Positions 8,228-17,504 of a stretch of 64,000 nt of DNA are shown here, piece by piece. Numbering within the stretch: position 1 is the stretch's first letter; every line of letters starts with the position of its first letter. Origin of the DNA: Nitrospirota bacterium (GTDB taxonomy: Bacteria; Nitrospirota; Thermodesulfovibrionia; Thermodesulfovibrionales; Dissulfurispiraceae). Where the stretch lies: the NCBI GenBank assembly GCA_016936655.1, contig JAFGXL010000030.1:33591-97590 (forward strand), written 5' to 3'. The notes beneath the pieces were generated by a model that saw nothing but the letters and a program-made list of their open reading frames with translations, made no database searches and was not told the DNA's origin. A program made the translations under genes and the position numbers.

Positions 8228-9907
8228 TCATAGCGCCAAGAGCAGTATGAGCAAAGCTCCCCCGATTATTGTAATAAGCTCATAAGGCATTCCCTTTTTC
8301 TCTTGCGCTGGAGGTTTTATTTCAAAACTCTGCGGTTGAGAAAAGTCCCCCTCAAAATCCTTATGATCTATTGATGATGTACGCACAAAATATGTTCCGG
8401 GCTCCGTAGGCTTTTCCAAAGCAACAGATGGCATCACGACTCTCTTGTCAACAAGCACGTTTTTGAAGCTGCTATCCTTTGCCATCTGGAAGTGGTATTG
8501 GCTTGCTCTCTGCACCTTCTGCCATCTAATCTGTATCTCTTTGCCTGTATCATCAGGCTTATCTACAGGAGGGGCTGGCGGCGGCGGAACTACCGTAAAG
8601 CTCTGAGTGTCCGACCATGCTGCTTCATATCCATCCTGCGCTGCGGAACATAGCCTGAAGTAGTATGTTTTATAGTCTAACGGCTTTGTCATGTACTCTG
8701 GCTGTTTGATGCCGCTTATGTCATTTACAACTTCGGTAAACTCTCTGTCTTCAGCTATCTGGAGATGATATGATACCGCATCTGAGACCTTAAGCCAGCT
8801 GAACTCTACAGTCTTTTGTCTGCTCCTTATCTCAGCCTTGTCAGCAGGAGACTGAGTAAAGGGAGGCACTGGATTAACACGAATCTTAACCTCATAAGGA
8901 GCTGATTCCATGCCCTCCAGCCCCTGTGCGTCAATAGAGCTGCTGCGCATATAATACAATCCATCCTTAAGCCCTGAAACATTGAGCTTTTCATTAGGTT
9001 TAATAACAGCCTGATGCAGAGGAAACTTAAATTCCATGTCCGATGCTATAACTGCAAAATATTTATCCGCTCCTTCTATCTTTTCAAAACTGATATCAAA
9101 TGGAATAGACTTGAATATTGACTGCAATGAAACAGGTTTTGGCGAGGAAAGCAGCTTTACCGCATTTAAAGGAGGCTCTCCTTTATTCACCAGCGCGCCC
9201 TCACCCTGAGACAACAATGTATTTTTATTCATAGCGCTAAGCTGTACGACACCTTCAAACACTTCAGATCGTGTAGTTTTTTGATCATCAACTGATGTCC
9301 TGAACTCAGTGCCTTTTACGCCAGCCACTGCTGATGGGGTATGGATCTCAAACCTCGATTCTGTGCCAAGCGCTTTTTTTATTTTAGTTATAATCCTGCC
9401 AGTTTCTACAATCAGCCTGCGTTCAGTTATGGTCTCACCTCTCTTGCCAGATGCAGCTATACCCACAGTCGTATCAGGTCTTATATAAACAATTGTGCCG
9501 TCAGAGTATGTAAGTTCAGCAGAGCTGCCAGAGCCGGCTGTCCTGATCACAGAGCCTTCAGTCAGCTTTTCGTAAACTGATAGTTTTCTCCAGTCAGATT
9601 CGCCTTTGGCTCGAACCATAGCCTCACCTGAAACGAATGTGACAGTAGATGGATATGGTTCAGGCCTTAAAAGCCTTGAAGGCATAATCAGTTTGTCGCC
9701 CGGAAATATTCTGTATGGTTTTTTTAGGTTATTAACCTTAGCAATTTCAGGCCAGCGGGATGGATCTTCCAGCAGCTTTTTGGAAAGGCCGATAAGCGTG
9801 TCGCTCTTTATGATTTTTACATCAACAAGTTCTTCAGAACAGAGAAGTAAAGGAATAAACAGAATTATGCAGCTTAACAAAAAAAGAAGCGGAATTTTCT
9901 TTAACAT
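8228..9907 (-). CDS. Secreted LysM/FecR-domain protein with fibronectin-like repeats
   Basis: About 559 residues. After a signal peptide (LLFLLSCIILFIPLLLCS) comes a LysM peptidoglycan-binding module (about 25-72, ending FPGDKLIMP). A FecR domain follows (about 85-200; GSVIRTAGSGSSAELTYSDG, then HTPSAVAGVKGTEFRT). Three Fn3-like segments with repeated YHLQIAED/YHFQMAKD motifs come next, and the C-terminus ends in a hydrophobic helix (LITIIGGALLILLLAL) with little after it. The start at 9907 follows AGGAGA by six bases. FecR-CHASE2 pairs are a known association, so a cell-wall or envelope stimulus for the kinase is a reasonable inference. Confidence 0.85.
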   Translation of the reverse strand: MLKKIPLLFLLSCIILFIPLLLCSEELVDVKIIKSDTLIGLSKKLLEDPSRWPEIAKVNNLKKPYRIFPGDKLIMPSRLLRPEPYPSTVTFVSGEAMVRAKGESDWRKLSVYEKLTEGSVIRTAGSGSSAELTYSDGTIVYIRPDTTVGIAASGKRGETITERRLIVETGRIITKIKKALGTESRFEIHTPSAVAGVKGTEFRTSVDDQKTTRSEVFEGVVQLSAMNKNTLLSQGEGALVNKGEPPLNAVKLLSSPKPVSLQSIFKSIPFDISFEKIEGADKYFAVIASDMEFKFPLHQAVIKPNEKLNVSGLKDGLYYMRSSSIDAQGLEGMESAPYEVKIRVNPVPPFTQSPADKAEIRSRQKTVEFSWLKVSDAVSYHLQIAEDREFTEVVNDISGIKQPEYMTKPLDYKTYYFRLCSAAQDGYEAAWSDTQSFTVVPPPPAPPVDKPDDTGKEIQIRWQKVQRASQYHFQMAKDSSFKNVLVDKRVVMPSVALEKPTEPGTYFVRTSSIDHKDFEGDFSQPQSFEIKPPAQEKKGMPYELITIIGGALLILLLAL

Positions 9908-10041
9908 GTAGCGTCTCCTATGAAGACAACCGAAATGTCGCTGCCTTTGATAATTATACAAGAGGAAATACTATTCTGCAATTAAGATATTGTTTTTAGT
10001 GTATACTTATTTCGAAGTACATCACTACGGAGGGTATGAAT

Positions 10042-10545
10042 ATGAAAAAACTGGTTCTTGCTGCAATTCCTCTTATTATCGCTGCACTGCTGTTTACGCC
10101 TGCATTGGCAAAGGCAGAGAATCTTCCGCAAAACTGCATCGAATTTAAGGAAGTAAAGTTCAGCTACATTCCTAAAAACAACTACAAATTCGGCGGTCAA
10201 AAAGTATGGCTGCAGTTCAATAACAACTGCGGAGTTGATCTTGATGTTAATAATTTTGAACTAATCGGTTATATAACAAAAGACAACTCACCACAAAACT
10301 GGACACACCAGTTTGCAGCAGCGCTCTTTCCTGTAAAAGCCGGGGCTGTAGGCACAATAGCTGCTAATTATACTGCAAAAGACGCCACATTCCTTCGCAT
10401 TGTTATAAGAAAAGACAGCAAGGTGCTTGGTGAAAAAGTTTTTGAGCCAAAAGATTTTGATAAAATGAGAGCTGTAACTCAAACAAAAAGCAAAGTGCTA
10501 GACAAGTCTCCTTTGCAACCCAAAGATCTTCCGAGATTGAAATAA
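10042..10545 (+). CDS. Secreted protein of unknown function
   Basis: The 167 residues start with a clear signal peptide (MKKLVLAAIPLIIAALLFTPALAKA). The mature region has two Cys (QNCIEF and NNNCGVDLD) that could form a disulfide. Its beta-rich middle resembles small periplasmic immunoglobulin-like proteins, but I cannot name a family. The second ATG (10042) is chosen because GGAGGG lies seven bases upstream; the ATG at 10036 overlaps that site. It is a single gene, divergent from the LysM/FecR gene. Confidence 0.75.
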   Translation: MKKLVLAAIPLIIAALLFTPALAKAENLPQNCIEFKEVKFSYIPKNNYKFGGQKVWLQFNNNCGVDLDVNNFELIGYITKDNSPQNWTHQFAAALFPVKAGAVGTIAANYTAKDATFLRIVIRKDSKVLGEKVFEPKDFDKMRAVTQTKSKVLDKSPLQPKDLPRLK

Positions 10546-10557
10546 CAGACAGACAAA

Positions 10558-10600
10558 AATAGGGCAAGAGAATAATCAGATCTCTTGCCCTATTAAAAAA
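10558..10600. terminator. Intrinsic terminator between convergent genes
   Basis: A 14-bp perfect stem (10558-10571 with 10581-10594, AATAGGGCAAGAGA) encloses a nine-base loop. Read on the minus strand it is followed by five Ts, so it best serves the gene at 10615-10866. On the plus strand it lacks a U-tract. Confidence 0.8.
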
Positions 10601-10614
10601 CATATCAACTGTTG

Positions 10615-10866
10615 TTATGCCTGTCTATCAGCAATCTTTTTTGTATTATCATGAATCTTGAATATAACAATCAGCAGTTCACAAAAAACACGAACAGATA
10701 TGACGCCCCCGATAATAGTGAGGATCCCAAAAAGAAAAGCACTGAATGATTGAGGGTTAAATGCGATTGAGAGCCCGCTCACCAATACAATTAACAGCAT
10801 AATCCAATAAAGCACTGTAATCAGTCTCGGCGTTAACAGCGAATTTAAAAAAAGAATTTCCTTCAT
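10615..10866 (-). CDS. Small membrane protein, DUF4282-like
   Basis: The 83 residues contain two transmembrane helices (VLYWIMLLIVLVSGLSIAF and FLFGILTIIGGVISVRVF) after the motif LLTPRLITVLYW. They are followed by a polar tail FKIHDNTKKIADRQ. This layout is that of DUF4282 proteins (PF14110), whose role is unknown. AGGAGG sits five bases before the ATG. It lies 135 bases downstream of ablB on the same strand and ends at the terminator. Confidence 0.7.
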   Translation of the reverse strand: MKEILFLNSLLTPRLITVLYWIMLLIVLVSGLSIAFNPQSFSAFLFGILTIIGGVISVRVFCELLIVIFKIHDNTKKIADRQA

Positions 10867-11001
10867 CCTTCCCTCCTATTTTTTGAAAGCATAACCAATA
10901 CTGATAAAACCATACACAATATGGCTGCATACAATCAAGAGCAAAATAATTGCAGCAATTTTATCAGCAAATCGAAGCAGGAAAGTTAATAAACAGCTTT
11001 T

Positions 11002-11850
11002 TTAAAGCCTCTTGTACCATACATTCATGCTCTCAATATTTCCAGAAATATTGGTATTGTTTTTAAGCCTGCCGGCATAAACATAACCCTGCCGGCTGAA
11101 TGTGATATTCATCCCATACGACAATGCCCTTGCTATTGTGTATCCGGTCTTAATGCCTTCATTGCGAAGATCTGACTCCATAAAAGCCAAAAGATGCTGT
11201 CCAAAGCTTTTGCCCCTGTATTTTGGCAGGGTTGCAAAGTCTGTCATCTCTGAATTTGAGTAATCCTTGTCTATCTCTGCTGAAGAGAGTGCAACTATTC
11301 CGTCATCAGTATCCACACAAAAATATGCGATATGTGACTCCATAGTTTTCAAAAGATATTGTTGGTCAGATATTGGAAAGGGATAAGAAGGAAAAACATT
11401 ATTGTACAATGAAGCCATTACAGGTATATCAGTTCTGCAGCATTTGCGAATTATGTTTTTCCTATTAAACTCGGGCAAATCTTCAACCCCTGACTTATCT
11501 TTTGAGACTTTCAGCACATCTGCCATCTTATCAGCTTCAGACTCATAACTTCTTTCTGTCTTTACATAATAAACCATAAAGACAGCAGCATCTTGACCAC
11601 TGAAAAAACCGGGAATACACGCTTCTTGAATATATCCTGCACTCAAAAAATCAGACTCTTTGCTGGCCGGTACTTTTGCAAATATTTTTGAATATCTCTT
11701 GCATGATGCAAGGTCAAGCAGATCCTGTGGGATGCCAGAAGAAGCAGACTCAGTCATCTTCATAAGATATACGCGATCGTTGTATGACCCATGCTGTATA
11801 ACAGCTCCCTTGAAATTCTCAACAACATCATTGCAAATATATTTTGTCAT
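11002..11850 (-). CDS. ablB: Putative beta-lysine N6-acetyltransferase
   Basis: AblB acetylates beta-lysine to N6-acetyl-beta-lysine, a compatible solute. The 282-residue protein has an N-terminal region typical of AblB (NDRVYLMKM). A GNAT domain follows from about residue 140, with the acetyl-CoA loop [18 protein letters not shown] and then [21 protein letters not shown]. Its ATG overlaps the ablA stop by four bases (ATGA), giving the usual ablA-ablB operon. The neighbouring aminomutase makes the assignment strong. Confidence 0.88.
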   Translation of the reverse strand: MTKYICNDVVENFKGAVIQHGSYNDRVYLMKMTESASSGIPQDLLDLASCKRYSKIFAKVPASKESDFLSAGYIQEACIPGFFSGQDAAVFMVYYVKTERSYESEADKMADVLKVSKDKSGVEDLPEFNRKNIIRKCCRTDIPVMASLYNNVFPSYPFPISDQQYLLKTMESHIAYFCVDTDDGIVALSSAEIDKDYSNSEMTDFATLPKYRGKSFGQHLLAFMESDLRNEGIKTGYTIARALSYGMNITFSRQGYVYAGRLKNNTNISGNIESMNVWYKRL

Positions 11851-13154
11851 TCCTCCCGCCTCTCGATTCTGCTATTGTCTTCTGGCACCAAGGCGATGGT
11901 TTCATCATAGTCTGCAAGAAGCTTCTCTATGCCGACTGCCCTGTATTCAGCAGCATCTTCCATAGGGAGCTGAAGATTGCACTCGTTGCAGTTCCTGTCG
12001 CAATAGTTCGATTCGTAAGATTCAGGCTCCATATATGTTGTTATTACGCCCTCATAATTCCTTAGGATAACCTTGTTCGTAGACCATGAAATGAGATAAT
12101 TTGGCATAACAGGTATTTTCCCACCTCCTCCGGGAGCATCTATAACATAAGTAGGAACGCATAGCCCGCTTGTGTGTCCTATAAGGCTTTCAATTATCTC
12201 AATACCTTTACCTACAGGCGTTCTGAAGTGGCTCAATCCTTCAGAAAGGTCACACTGGTAAAGATAATACGGCCTTACCCTGTTGGCAACGAGCTTATGC
12301 ACAAGCGATCTCATAATTCTCGGACAGTCATTTACACCTGCAAGAAGCACAGTCTGGTTTCCAAGCGGTATGCCTGCATCAGCGAGCATCGCAAGCGCCT
12401 TTCTGGATGAGTTAGTAATCTCCCTTGGATGATTAAAATGCGTATTTATCCAGATGGGATGATGTTTTTTTAGCATATTTACAAGATTTTCTGTGATACG
12501 AAAAGGAAGCACAACAGGCGTCCTTGTACCTATCCTGATTATCTCAACATGTTCAATCTTTCTCAGCTCAGTCAATATCCAGTCCAGATATTCATCAGAC
12601 AATAGAAATGGATCGCCTCCGCTCAGGAGCACATCCCTTATATTTGTGTTGCTGCGTATATACTCGATAACTTTGAGTATCACATCTTTTGTAGGTATGT
12701 TATCTATATCACCTACCCTACGCTTTCTTGTGCAGTGTCTGCAGTACATTGCGCAGACATTGCTCACAAGAAAAAGAACCCTGTCAGGATACCTGTGAGT
12801 TAGCCCGGGTACAGGACTGTCTTTATCCTCATGCAGAGGATCACTCATGTCAGCCCTCGAGAGCACCAGTTCGTTTGCAGAGACCACTGACTGTTTAAAA
12901 ATCGGATCATTTTCAAAATCATCAACATCAATTAAAGAGAGGTAATAAGGTGTAATCGACATGGGAAACTTCTCAATCGTCTGCTGCAACGATGTTCGTG
13001 TATCAGGCAGAAATTTCAGACCAAGAATATTCTCCACCGCATCCAGAGACTTAATCCTGTTTGCAGCCTGCCAGCGCCAGTCTCTCCATTTTGAATTTGA
13101 TACATCAGAACCAATACTATCCAGAATTTTTTGTTCATTTTCTGTAAATGTCAT
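11847..13154 (-). CDS. ablA: Lysine 2,3-aminomutase
   Basis: This 435-residue radical SAM/PLP enzyme converts L-lysine to L-beta-lysine. The iron-sulfur motif CAMYCRHC binds the SAM cluster; TRKRRVGD follows. The PLP lysine lies in [10 protein letters not shown]. The C-terminal cysteine set CDRNCNEC matches the zinc site of clostridial-type KamA. AGGAGA lies four bases before the ATG. The pairing with ablB points to osmolyte synthesis rather than lysine fermentation or EF-P modification (EpmB is shorter and lacks ablB). Confidence 0.93.
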   Translation of the reverse strand: MTFTENEQKILDSIGSDVSNSKWRDWRWQAANRIKSLDAVENILGLKFLPDTRTSLQQTIEKFPMSITPYYLSLIDVDDFENDPIFKQSVVSANELVLSRADMSDPLHEDKDSPVPGLTHRYPDRVLFLVSNVCAMYCRHCTRKRRVGDIDNIPTKDVILKVIEYIRSNTNIRDVLLSGGDPFLLSDEYLDWILTELRKIEHVEIIRIGTRTPVVLPFRITENLVNMLKKHHPIWINTHFNHPREITNSSRKALAMLADAGIPLGNQTVLLAGVNDCPRIMRSLVHKLVANRVRPYYLYQCDLSEGLSHFRTPVGKGIEIIESLIGHTSGLCVPTYVIDAPGGGGKIPVMPNYLISWSTNKVILRNYEGVITTYMEPESYESNYCDRNCNECNLQLPMEDAAEYRAVGIEKLLADYDETIALVPEDNSRIERREE

Positions 13155-13544
13155 AAGTTCTCCTTTTTATGCACAAAACATAAAATTAATGCGCTAAAAT
13201 TCAAGGTTATTAGAAGCAGATTATTGCTGTATATCAGGATATGAAAATACGACAGGATATTTGCGATACAATAGGACAGTTATTTAAAAAGGTGAAGAAT
13301 ATATGCTGATTTAATCGCGAGAAGAAAGAAATGACTCTATGGTCAAAAATAGGCAGCCCTATCAAATATAAAGGCTTTTGCTGAACCATTTGAATCAAAG
13401 ATCGTTTGCAACCTAATTATAATAGCAAAAAACCGTTCATTATGTCAAGGGATTTCATTGAATTTAAGGGATATTTCTCGCGCCAGCGTAAAATAAGGCT
13501 GATTTAACAGACATTAAGCTTTGTTAAAAAAATGACAACGCATT
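13155..13544. other. Gene-free intergenic region upstream of ablA
   Basis: These 390 AT-rich bases have no credible ORF. I see a short minus-strand hairpin (ATAGG-CAGC-CCTAT, 13349-13362) followed on that strand by five Ts, which could be a weak terminator for the upstream methyltransferase. A ten-base direct repeat GCTGATTTAA occurs at about 13302 and 13498. I recognise no riboswitch. Confidence 0.5.
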
Positions 13545-14318
13545 TCAGATCTTTTTACCAATATAAAACACATAGCCATAAAAATCTTTATATTTACGAT
13601 AGAGCTCTGCTTCATGCCTTTGGTATGCCACAAGCTCTTCAGCAGCCTTGTTGCCTGCATACTTTTTTAAAAACTTTTCCTGCGCTGAAACCTGCAGAGC
13701 ATAAAAGTGATCTGTCCAACACTTTTCTGGCAGCATAAAAGTGGCGATCGGCATATATCCCGCTTTTTCGATCTGTCCAACTTTGGTCGAGATAATATCA
13801 ATTTCAGGATACGCATCATTCCAGAACCTGTCTATCTCATCAGGCCTTTCTCGCGTAAACCACGACGCCTCAGTAACAGCTATGAAGCCGCCAGGTTTTA
13901 AAAACCTGCGCCACTCATTTATGCCGCGCTCAAATCCAACATTGTAGATAGCTCCTTCTGACCAGATCAAATCCAGCTCTTGATCCTGAAAATCAAGATT
14001 ATCCATTGAGCAGACAATGCCCTTCACCCTGTCCTGAAGATTCTCTTTACTGACATTTTCGTTAAAGATATTGATAAAGTCAGCAAACAGATCTATGCCT
14101 GTGATATGCCCTGTTGTATTTCTTGCGAGCACAATAGTCTGTCCGCCTGTTCCACATCCAAGATCAGCGATTCTTGATTCATCAGACAGGTTGTCAATAA
14201 AGCTCAATGCCTTTAGAGTAGCATCAGGACTCCCCGGCCCTTGCCGTTCGATGCTTGAGAAATATTCGCATATCAATTTGAAGTCAAACTCATGGATCGA
14301 TTTATCATCTTCTCTCAT
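13545..14318 (-). CDS. SAM-dependent class I methyltransferase
   Basis: The 257 residues form a Rossmann methyltransferase. Motif I is [12 protein letters not shown], motif II is HITGIDLF, the acidic [14 protein letters not shown] follows motif III, and [17 protein letters not shown] is post-motif III. It resembles UbiE/Cyclopropane-synthase-like small-molecule methyltransferases, but the substrate is unknown. AAGGAGA precedes the ATG by four bases. It is apparently a single gene. Confidence 0.85.
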   Translation of the reverse strand: MREDDKSIHEFDFKLICEYFSSIERQGPGSPDATLKALSFIDNLSDESRIADLGCGTGGQTIVLARNTTGHITGIDLFADFINIFNENVSKENLQDRVKGIVCSMDNLDFQDQELDLIWSEGAIYNVGFERGINEWRRFLKPGGFIAVTEASWFTRERPDEIDRFWNDAYPEIDIISTKVGQIEKAGYMPIATFMLPEKCWTDHFYALQVSAQEKFLKKYAGNKAAEELVAYQRHEAELYRKYKDFYGYVFYIGKKI

Positions 14319-14369
14319 AATCTCTCCTTGTCATTTAAGTCTTAAAAATTTAGAAATTTAAAAAGTGGC

Positions 14370-14570
14370 TTAGTATTGTCTTTTAGTATCCAATGAATTG
14401 GATTGTTGATCAAAATCATTCCACCTTCTCTTGCTCAAAATCCCTATGGGCAATAAAAGAGGGAGCATCCAAGCAAAATTCCACCACTTGAGCCCAACAG
14501 TATTAAAGCCACCATATGACCATACACACCAAAATATTGAGATATAAAATAAAAGATACGGTATAACCAT
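14370..14570 (-). CDS. Small membrane protein, partner of the next gene
   Basis: The 66 residues contain two hydrophobic segments rich in Trp (PYLLFYISIFWCVWSYGG and WWNFAWMLPLLLPIGIL) and then a basic tail SKRRWNDFD. No family is recognised. It starts six bases after the stop at 14577 and is probably translated together with it. Confidence 0.55.
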   Translation of the reverse strand: MVIPYLLFYISIFWCVWSYGGFNTVGLKWWNFAWMLPLLLPIGILSKRRWNDFDQQSNSLDTKRQY

Positions 14571-14576
14571 TAACTT

Positions 14577-14774
14577 CTAATAAAGAGTTGATGGGAACCT
14601 CCACGGAGAGAAGTAGAAAATAGAGCTGCCCGCAATAAAAACAAGAACTAACCCCGACAGGCCTTGAATAAATTTACCCTGAAAAAGAAAGACAGCCGAT
14701 AATACAGCGACCCATATAAATCCTCCCATCCAGCCAGCTGTCCATCCGATCTTTTCCCCTTTTCTGTTTTGCAT
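14577..14774 (-). CDS. Small membrane protein of unknown function
   Basis: The 65 residues begin with a polar MQNRKGEKIGW. Two transmembrane helices follow (WMGGFIWVAVLSAVFLF and GLSGLVLVFIAGSSIFYF). The ATG at 14774 has GAGGTG four bases upstream; a TTG at 14786 overlaps that site. Together with 14370-14570 it forms a two-gene unit of membrane peptides. Function is unknown. Confidence 0.6.
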   Translation of the reverse strand: MQNRKGEKIGWTAGWMGGFIWVAVLSAVFLFQGKFIQGLSGLVLVFIAGSSIFYFSPWRFPSTLY

Positions 14775-14857
14775 ATCCCACCTCAATTACTTGTGATTTT
14801 TTGAAGCAAGCCATGCCTAATTGACTTTAGTTATATTTTAAAATCAACAATAATTTA

Positions 14858-15178
14858 TCAGGCTGGTGTTGCGAGTTTTAACCCAACAATACCTGCGATA
14901 ATAAGCGAAACACTTACAAGCCTTGCTGCATTAAACGGCTCACCAAACAGCAATATCCCAAGCAGCACAGTTCCAGCAGCGCCGACTCCTACCCAGACAG
15001 CATAGGCTGTTCCAACAGGAAGAGACTTCATTGCAATACCTAGCAGCAAAACACTTATTATCATGGATAGAAGTGTTCCTATAGTAGGCCAGAGACGGGT
15101 AAATCCTTCAGTATACTTAAGACCAATAGCCCAACAAACTTCAAATACTCCTGCAACAACTAGTATTATCCAGGCCAT
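14858..15178 (-). CDS. Small multidrug resistance-family exporter, guanidinium/quaternary ammonium type
   Basis: At 106 residues with four transmembrane helices this is an SMR protein. The essential membrane glutamate is in the first helix ([20 protein letters not shown]). The pattern [20 protein letters not shown] with LFGEP fits the SugE/Gdx subgroup, which exports guanidinium rather than broad drugs. AAGGGG lies just before the ATG at 15178, giving the standard length. No guanidine riboswitch was recognised upstream. Specificity is inferred from subgroup motifs only. Confidence 0.85.
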   Translation of the reverse strand: MAWIILVVAGVFEVCWAIGLKYTEGFTRLWPTIGTLLSMIISVLLLGIAMKSLPVGTAYAVWVGVGAAGTVLLGILLFGEPFNAARLVSVSLIIAGIVGLKLATPA

Positions 15179-15380
15179 ATTCCCCTTTCGTATATGCAAA
15201 ATTTATTACTGATGCACGCAATTCATTTAGCAAACATCCAACAGGCATCCTGTAATATCAGATTATTGTGTTTAACTTCAATTTCAAAGCTAATATATCA
15301 CATTTATTACGAGTATTAAATCATATTTCAGATTAAATACCATATTGGTGTTATAAGACAGCTTCTGTTAAAATTTCATA

Positions 15381-16409
15381 ATGAAGGTTGCTAAGCTCTA
15401 TTCATTCGAAGATATCAGGATCGAGGAGATGGCTGTTCCAAAGGTCGGTCTTCGTGATGCGCTTATCAAAACAAAGGCATCAGGCATATGCTCTGGGGAT
15501 GTGATGCCCTGGTATATCGAAAAGAAGGCTCCACTTATACTGGGACATGAGCCTGCCGGAGAAATAGTTCAGCTCGGAAGTGAGCTAATAACATCTCGCT
15601 TCAAGGTTGGCAATAGAATTGCTGTTCATCATCATGCGCCGTGCATGTCCTGCTCCTGTTGTGATCGCGGTGATTATGTGCAGTGCGACACCTGGAGAAA
15701 GACTTTTATTAATCCAGGCGGTATAGCTGAATTCATACTTATACCAGAAACAAACCTTATGAATGATGCTCTTTTGCTTCCTGATTCTGTGCCTTTTGAA
15801 GACGGCTGTCTTGTAGAGCCTGTGGCATGCGTTGTTAAATCCCTGAAAAGAGCGTGCATAAAAAAGGGAGATACTGTTTTGATTATCGGGCTCGGCGTTA
15901 TGGGACAGATGCATGTGCTTATTGCAAGGGAGTTTGGCGCTAACAGGATTATTGCTGCTGACAAAGTTAAATACAGGCTGGACAAGGCTCTGGGGTTTGG
16001 CGCTGACAATGTGATAGATGTATCAAAGGATGGTCTTCATGATAAGCTTGCCGAGCTTACTGAAGGGCAGCTTGCGAATATTGTGATAGTAGGACCAAAC
16101 AGCGCTGGGGCAATGAAGCAGGGTATCAACTGCGCAGGACGCGGTGGTACTGTTCTTCTATTCACGCCAGCCCTGCCTAATGAAAGACTCGAAATAGATC
16201 CGAATGAGATTTATTTTAAAGATGTATCAATAGTATCAAGCTATTCTTGCGGCCCTGACGATACAAAGACAGCGCTTGGAATTATCGAAAAGAGGATTAT
16301 TACTGCCGACAAAGTAGTTACGCACAGATTCCCCATAGAAAAAACGGCCGAGGCCTACAGGCTCACGACCGCTGCGAAAGATTCTCTTAAATCAATAATT
16401 ACTTTCTGA
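15381..16409 (+). CDS. Zinc-dependent medium-chain dehydrogenase
   Basis: A 342-residue NAD(P)-dependent alcohol dehydrogenase homologue. Catalytic-zinc residues lie in GICSGD and GHEPAGE. The structural-zinc region is CMSCSCCDRGDYVQC. The nucleotide-binding site reads IIGLGVMGQMHV. It is related to the dehydrogenase at 3970-4983, but the two are clearly diverged paralogues. No strong ribosome site precedes the ATG. Its 3' end overlaps the convergent cheV by 11 bases. Substrate is unknown; sugar alcohols, threonine or alcohols are all possible. Confidence 0.85.
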   Translation: MKVAKLYSFEDIRIEEMAVPKVGLRDALIKTKASGICSGDVMPWYIEKKAPLILGHEPAGEIVQLGSELITSRFKVGNRIAVHHHAPCMSCSCCDRGDYVQCDTWRKTFINPGGIAEFILIPETNLMNDALLLPDSVPFEDGCLVEPVACVVKSLKRACIKKGDTVLIIGLGVMGQMHVLIAREFGANRIIAADKVKYRLDKALGFGADNVIDVSKDGLHDKLAELTEGQLANIVIVGPNSAGAMKQGINCAGRGGTVLLFTPALPNERLEIDPNEIYFKDVSIVSSYSCGPDDTKTALGIIEKRIITADKVVTHRFPIEKTAEAYRLTTAAKDSLKSIITF

Positions 16410-17373
16410 TGAGCAGCTTATCAACCTCTGCCAGTATTACTGAGGCATCGAATTTAACCATATAGCTGTCTGCACCAACCAGTTTAGACTTTTCCCTATT
16501 CTCCTCACCGCTCAAAGAGGTATTTATTATAATCGGTATATTCTTAAGCTTGTCGTTGGCTTTAACATTTTTTGTGAAAGTGAGACCATCCATCTCAGGC
16601 ATCTCGACATCAGAAATGATCAGCTGCAAATAGTCTGTAACAGGCTTGTCACCGGCTCTGGCAACAAAATCATTAAGCATCTCAAGAGCCTTGCTTCCAT
16701 CAATGGCTTCCATCACATGCAGACCTGCTCCTTCGAGTATGTCTCTTAGAATTCTGCGTGCAACAGCAGAATCATCTGCTATCAGAACTGTGCCCTTAAA
16801 TTTACGGTCGCTCACATGGGCTATCTCACCTGCTGCCGACTCTTTTTTGGCAGAAAGCATGCCTATTTCGGATATAACACTCTCAAGGTCGAGTATCAGA
16901 AGCAGTGGTGCATCTTCACGCTCCTCGAGCTTTGTTACTCCTGTAACCCTTCCGCTATGCTTGGCCTGCAGCAGAGCTGGTGGAGGCTGTATCTGGGTCC
17001 ATTTTATGCGCCTTATCCTCTCAACATCATGCACTATCATTCCGATGGTAGTAGCAAGCATCTCGAGCACCACAACCTTGGGCTTTATATGCATCTGCGC
17101 AGGAGGCTCTATTTTCATCCATTTACCCAGATCAACTATAGGCACAACCTCACCGCGCACATGTGCAAGAGCTTCAGCATAAGAGGGCATGTCAGGCACT
17201 TTTGTAAGAACCGGAATCGGTATAATCTCTCTCACCTTTGCCACATTTATGCCGTACTCCTGAGACTCTATCGTGCCGTCAGGAAGAGAGCTGTACATTC
17301 TAAATACAATAACCTCAAGCTCGTTTGTGCCAACCTTGAGAACTTCTGGCAATGCGCCAACCCCGCGTGACAT
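16399..17373 (-). CDS. cheV: Chemotaxis coupling protein CheV (CheW plus receiver)
   Basis: CheV couples chemoreceptors to CheA and adjusts signalling through its receiver domain. The 324 residues comprise a CheW domain (about 15-175; YGINVAKVREII, then VRGEVVPIVDLGKWM) and a receiver domain from about 190. The receiver shows the acidic pair in IADDSAVARRIL, the phospho-acceptor in ISDVEMPEMDG, the T/S position in INTSLSG and the Lys in YMVKFD. GGAGGG precedes the ATG. It stands alone here without other chemotaxis genes and may link to the pilus motors at 21260-23489, which is inference. Confidence 0.9.
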   Translation of the reverse strand: MSRGVGALPEVLKVGTNELEVIVFRMYSSLPDGTIESQEYGINVAKVREIIPIPVLTKVPDMPSYAEALAHVRGEVVPIVDLGKWMKIEPPAQMHIKPKVVVLEMLATTIGMIVHDVERIRRIKWTQIQPPPALLQAKHSGRVTGVTKLEEREDAPLLLILDLESVISEIGMLSAKKESAAGEIAHVSDRKFKGTVLIADDSAVARRILRDILEGAGLHVMEAIDGSKALEMLNDFVARAGDKPVTDYLQLIISDVEMPEMDGLTFTKNVKANDKLKNIPIIINTSLSGEENREKSKLVGADSYMVKFDASVILAEVDKLLIRK

Positions 17374-17504
17374 ATACCCTCCGTATTAATAATCTATGAT
17401 ATTTATTATCGAGCAAATTATAAATTTCTTGACTAACTAGAAAATATTACTTGGAAATCAGATAACCAGTTTTAAAACAGCCATCAATTAATTTATACTA
17501 ACTG

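Noticed and set aside
10868..11001. Roughly 38-codon frame with a membrane-helix-like translation downstream of ablB
   Set aside because: It is in frame after the ablB stop and has no usable start codon or ribosome site. It may be chance or a relic.
13349..13362. Short hairpin with a T run upstream of ablA
   Set aside because: A five-base stem is too weak to call a terminator with confidence, so it is mentioned only in the intergenic entry.
15179..15380. Possible guanidine riboswitch before the SMR exporter
   Set aside because: I looked for the ACGR-loop hairpins and related conserved blocks and saw none that convinced me.
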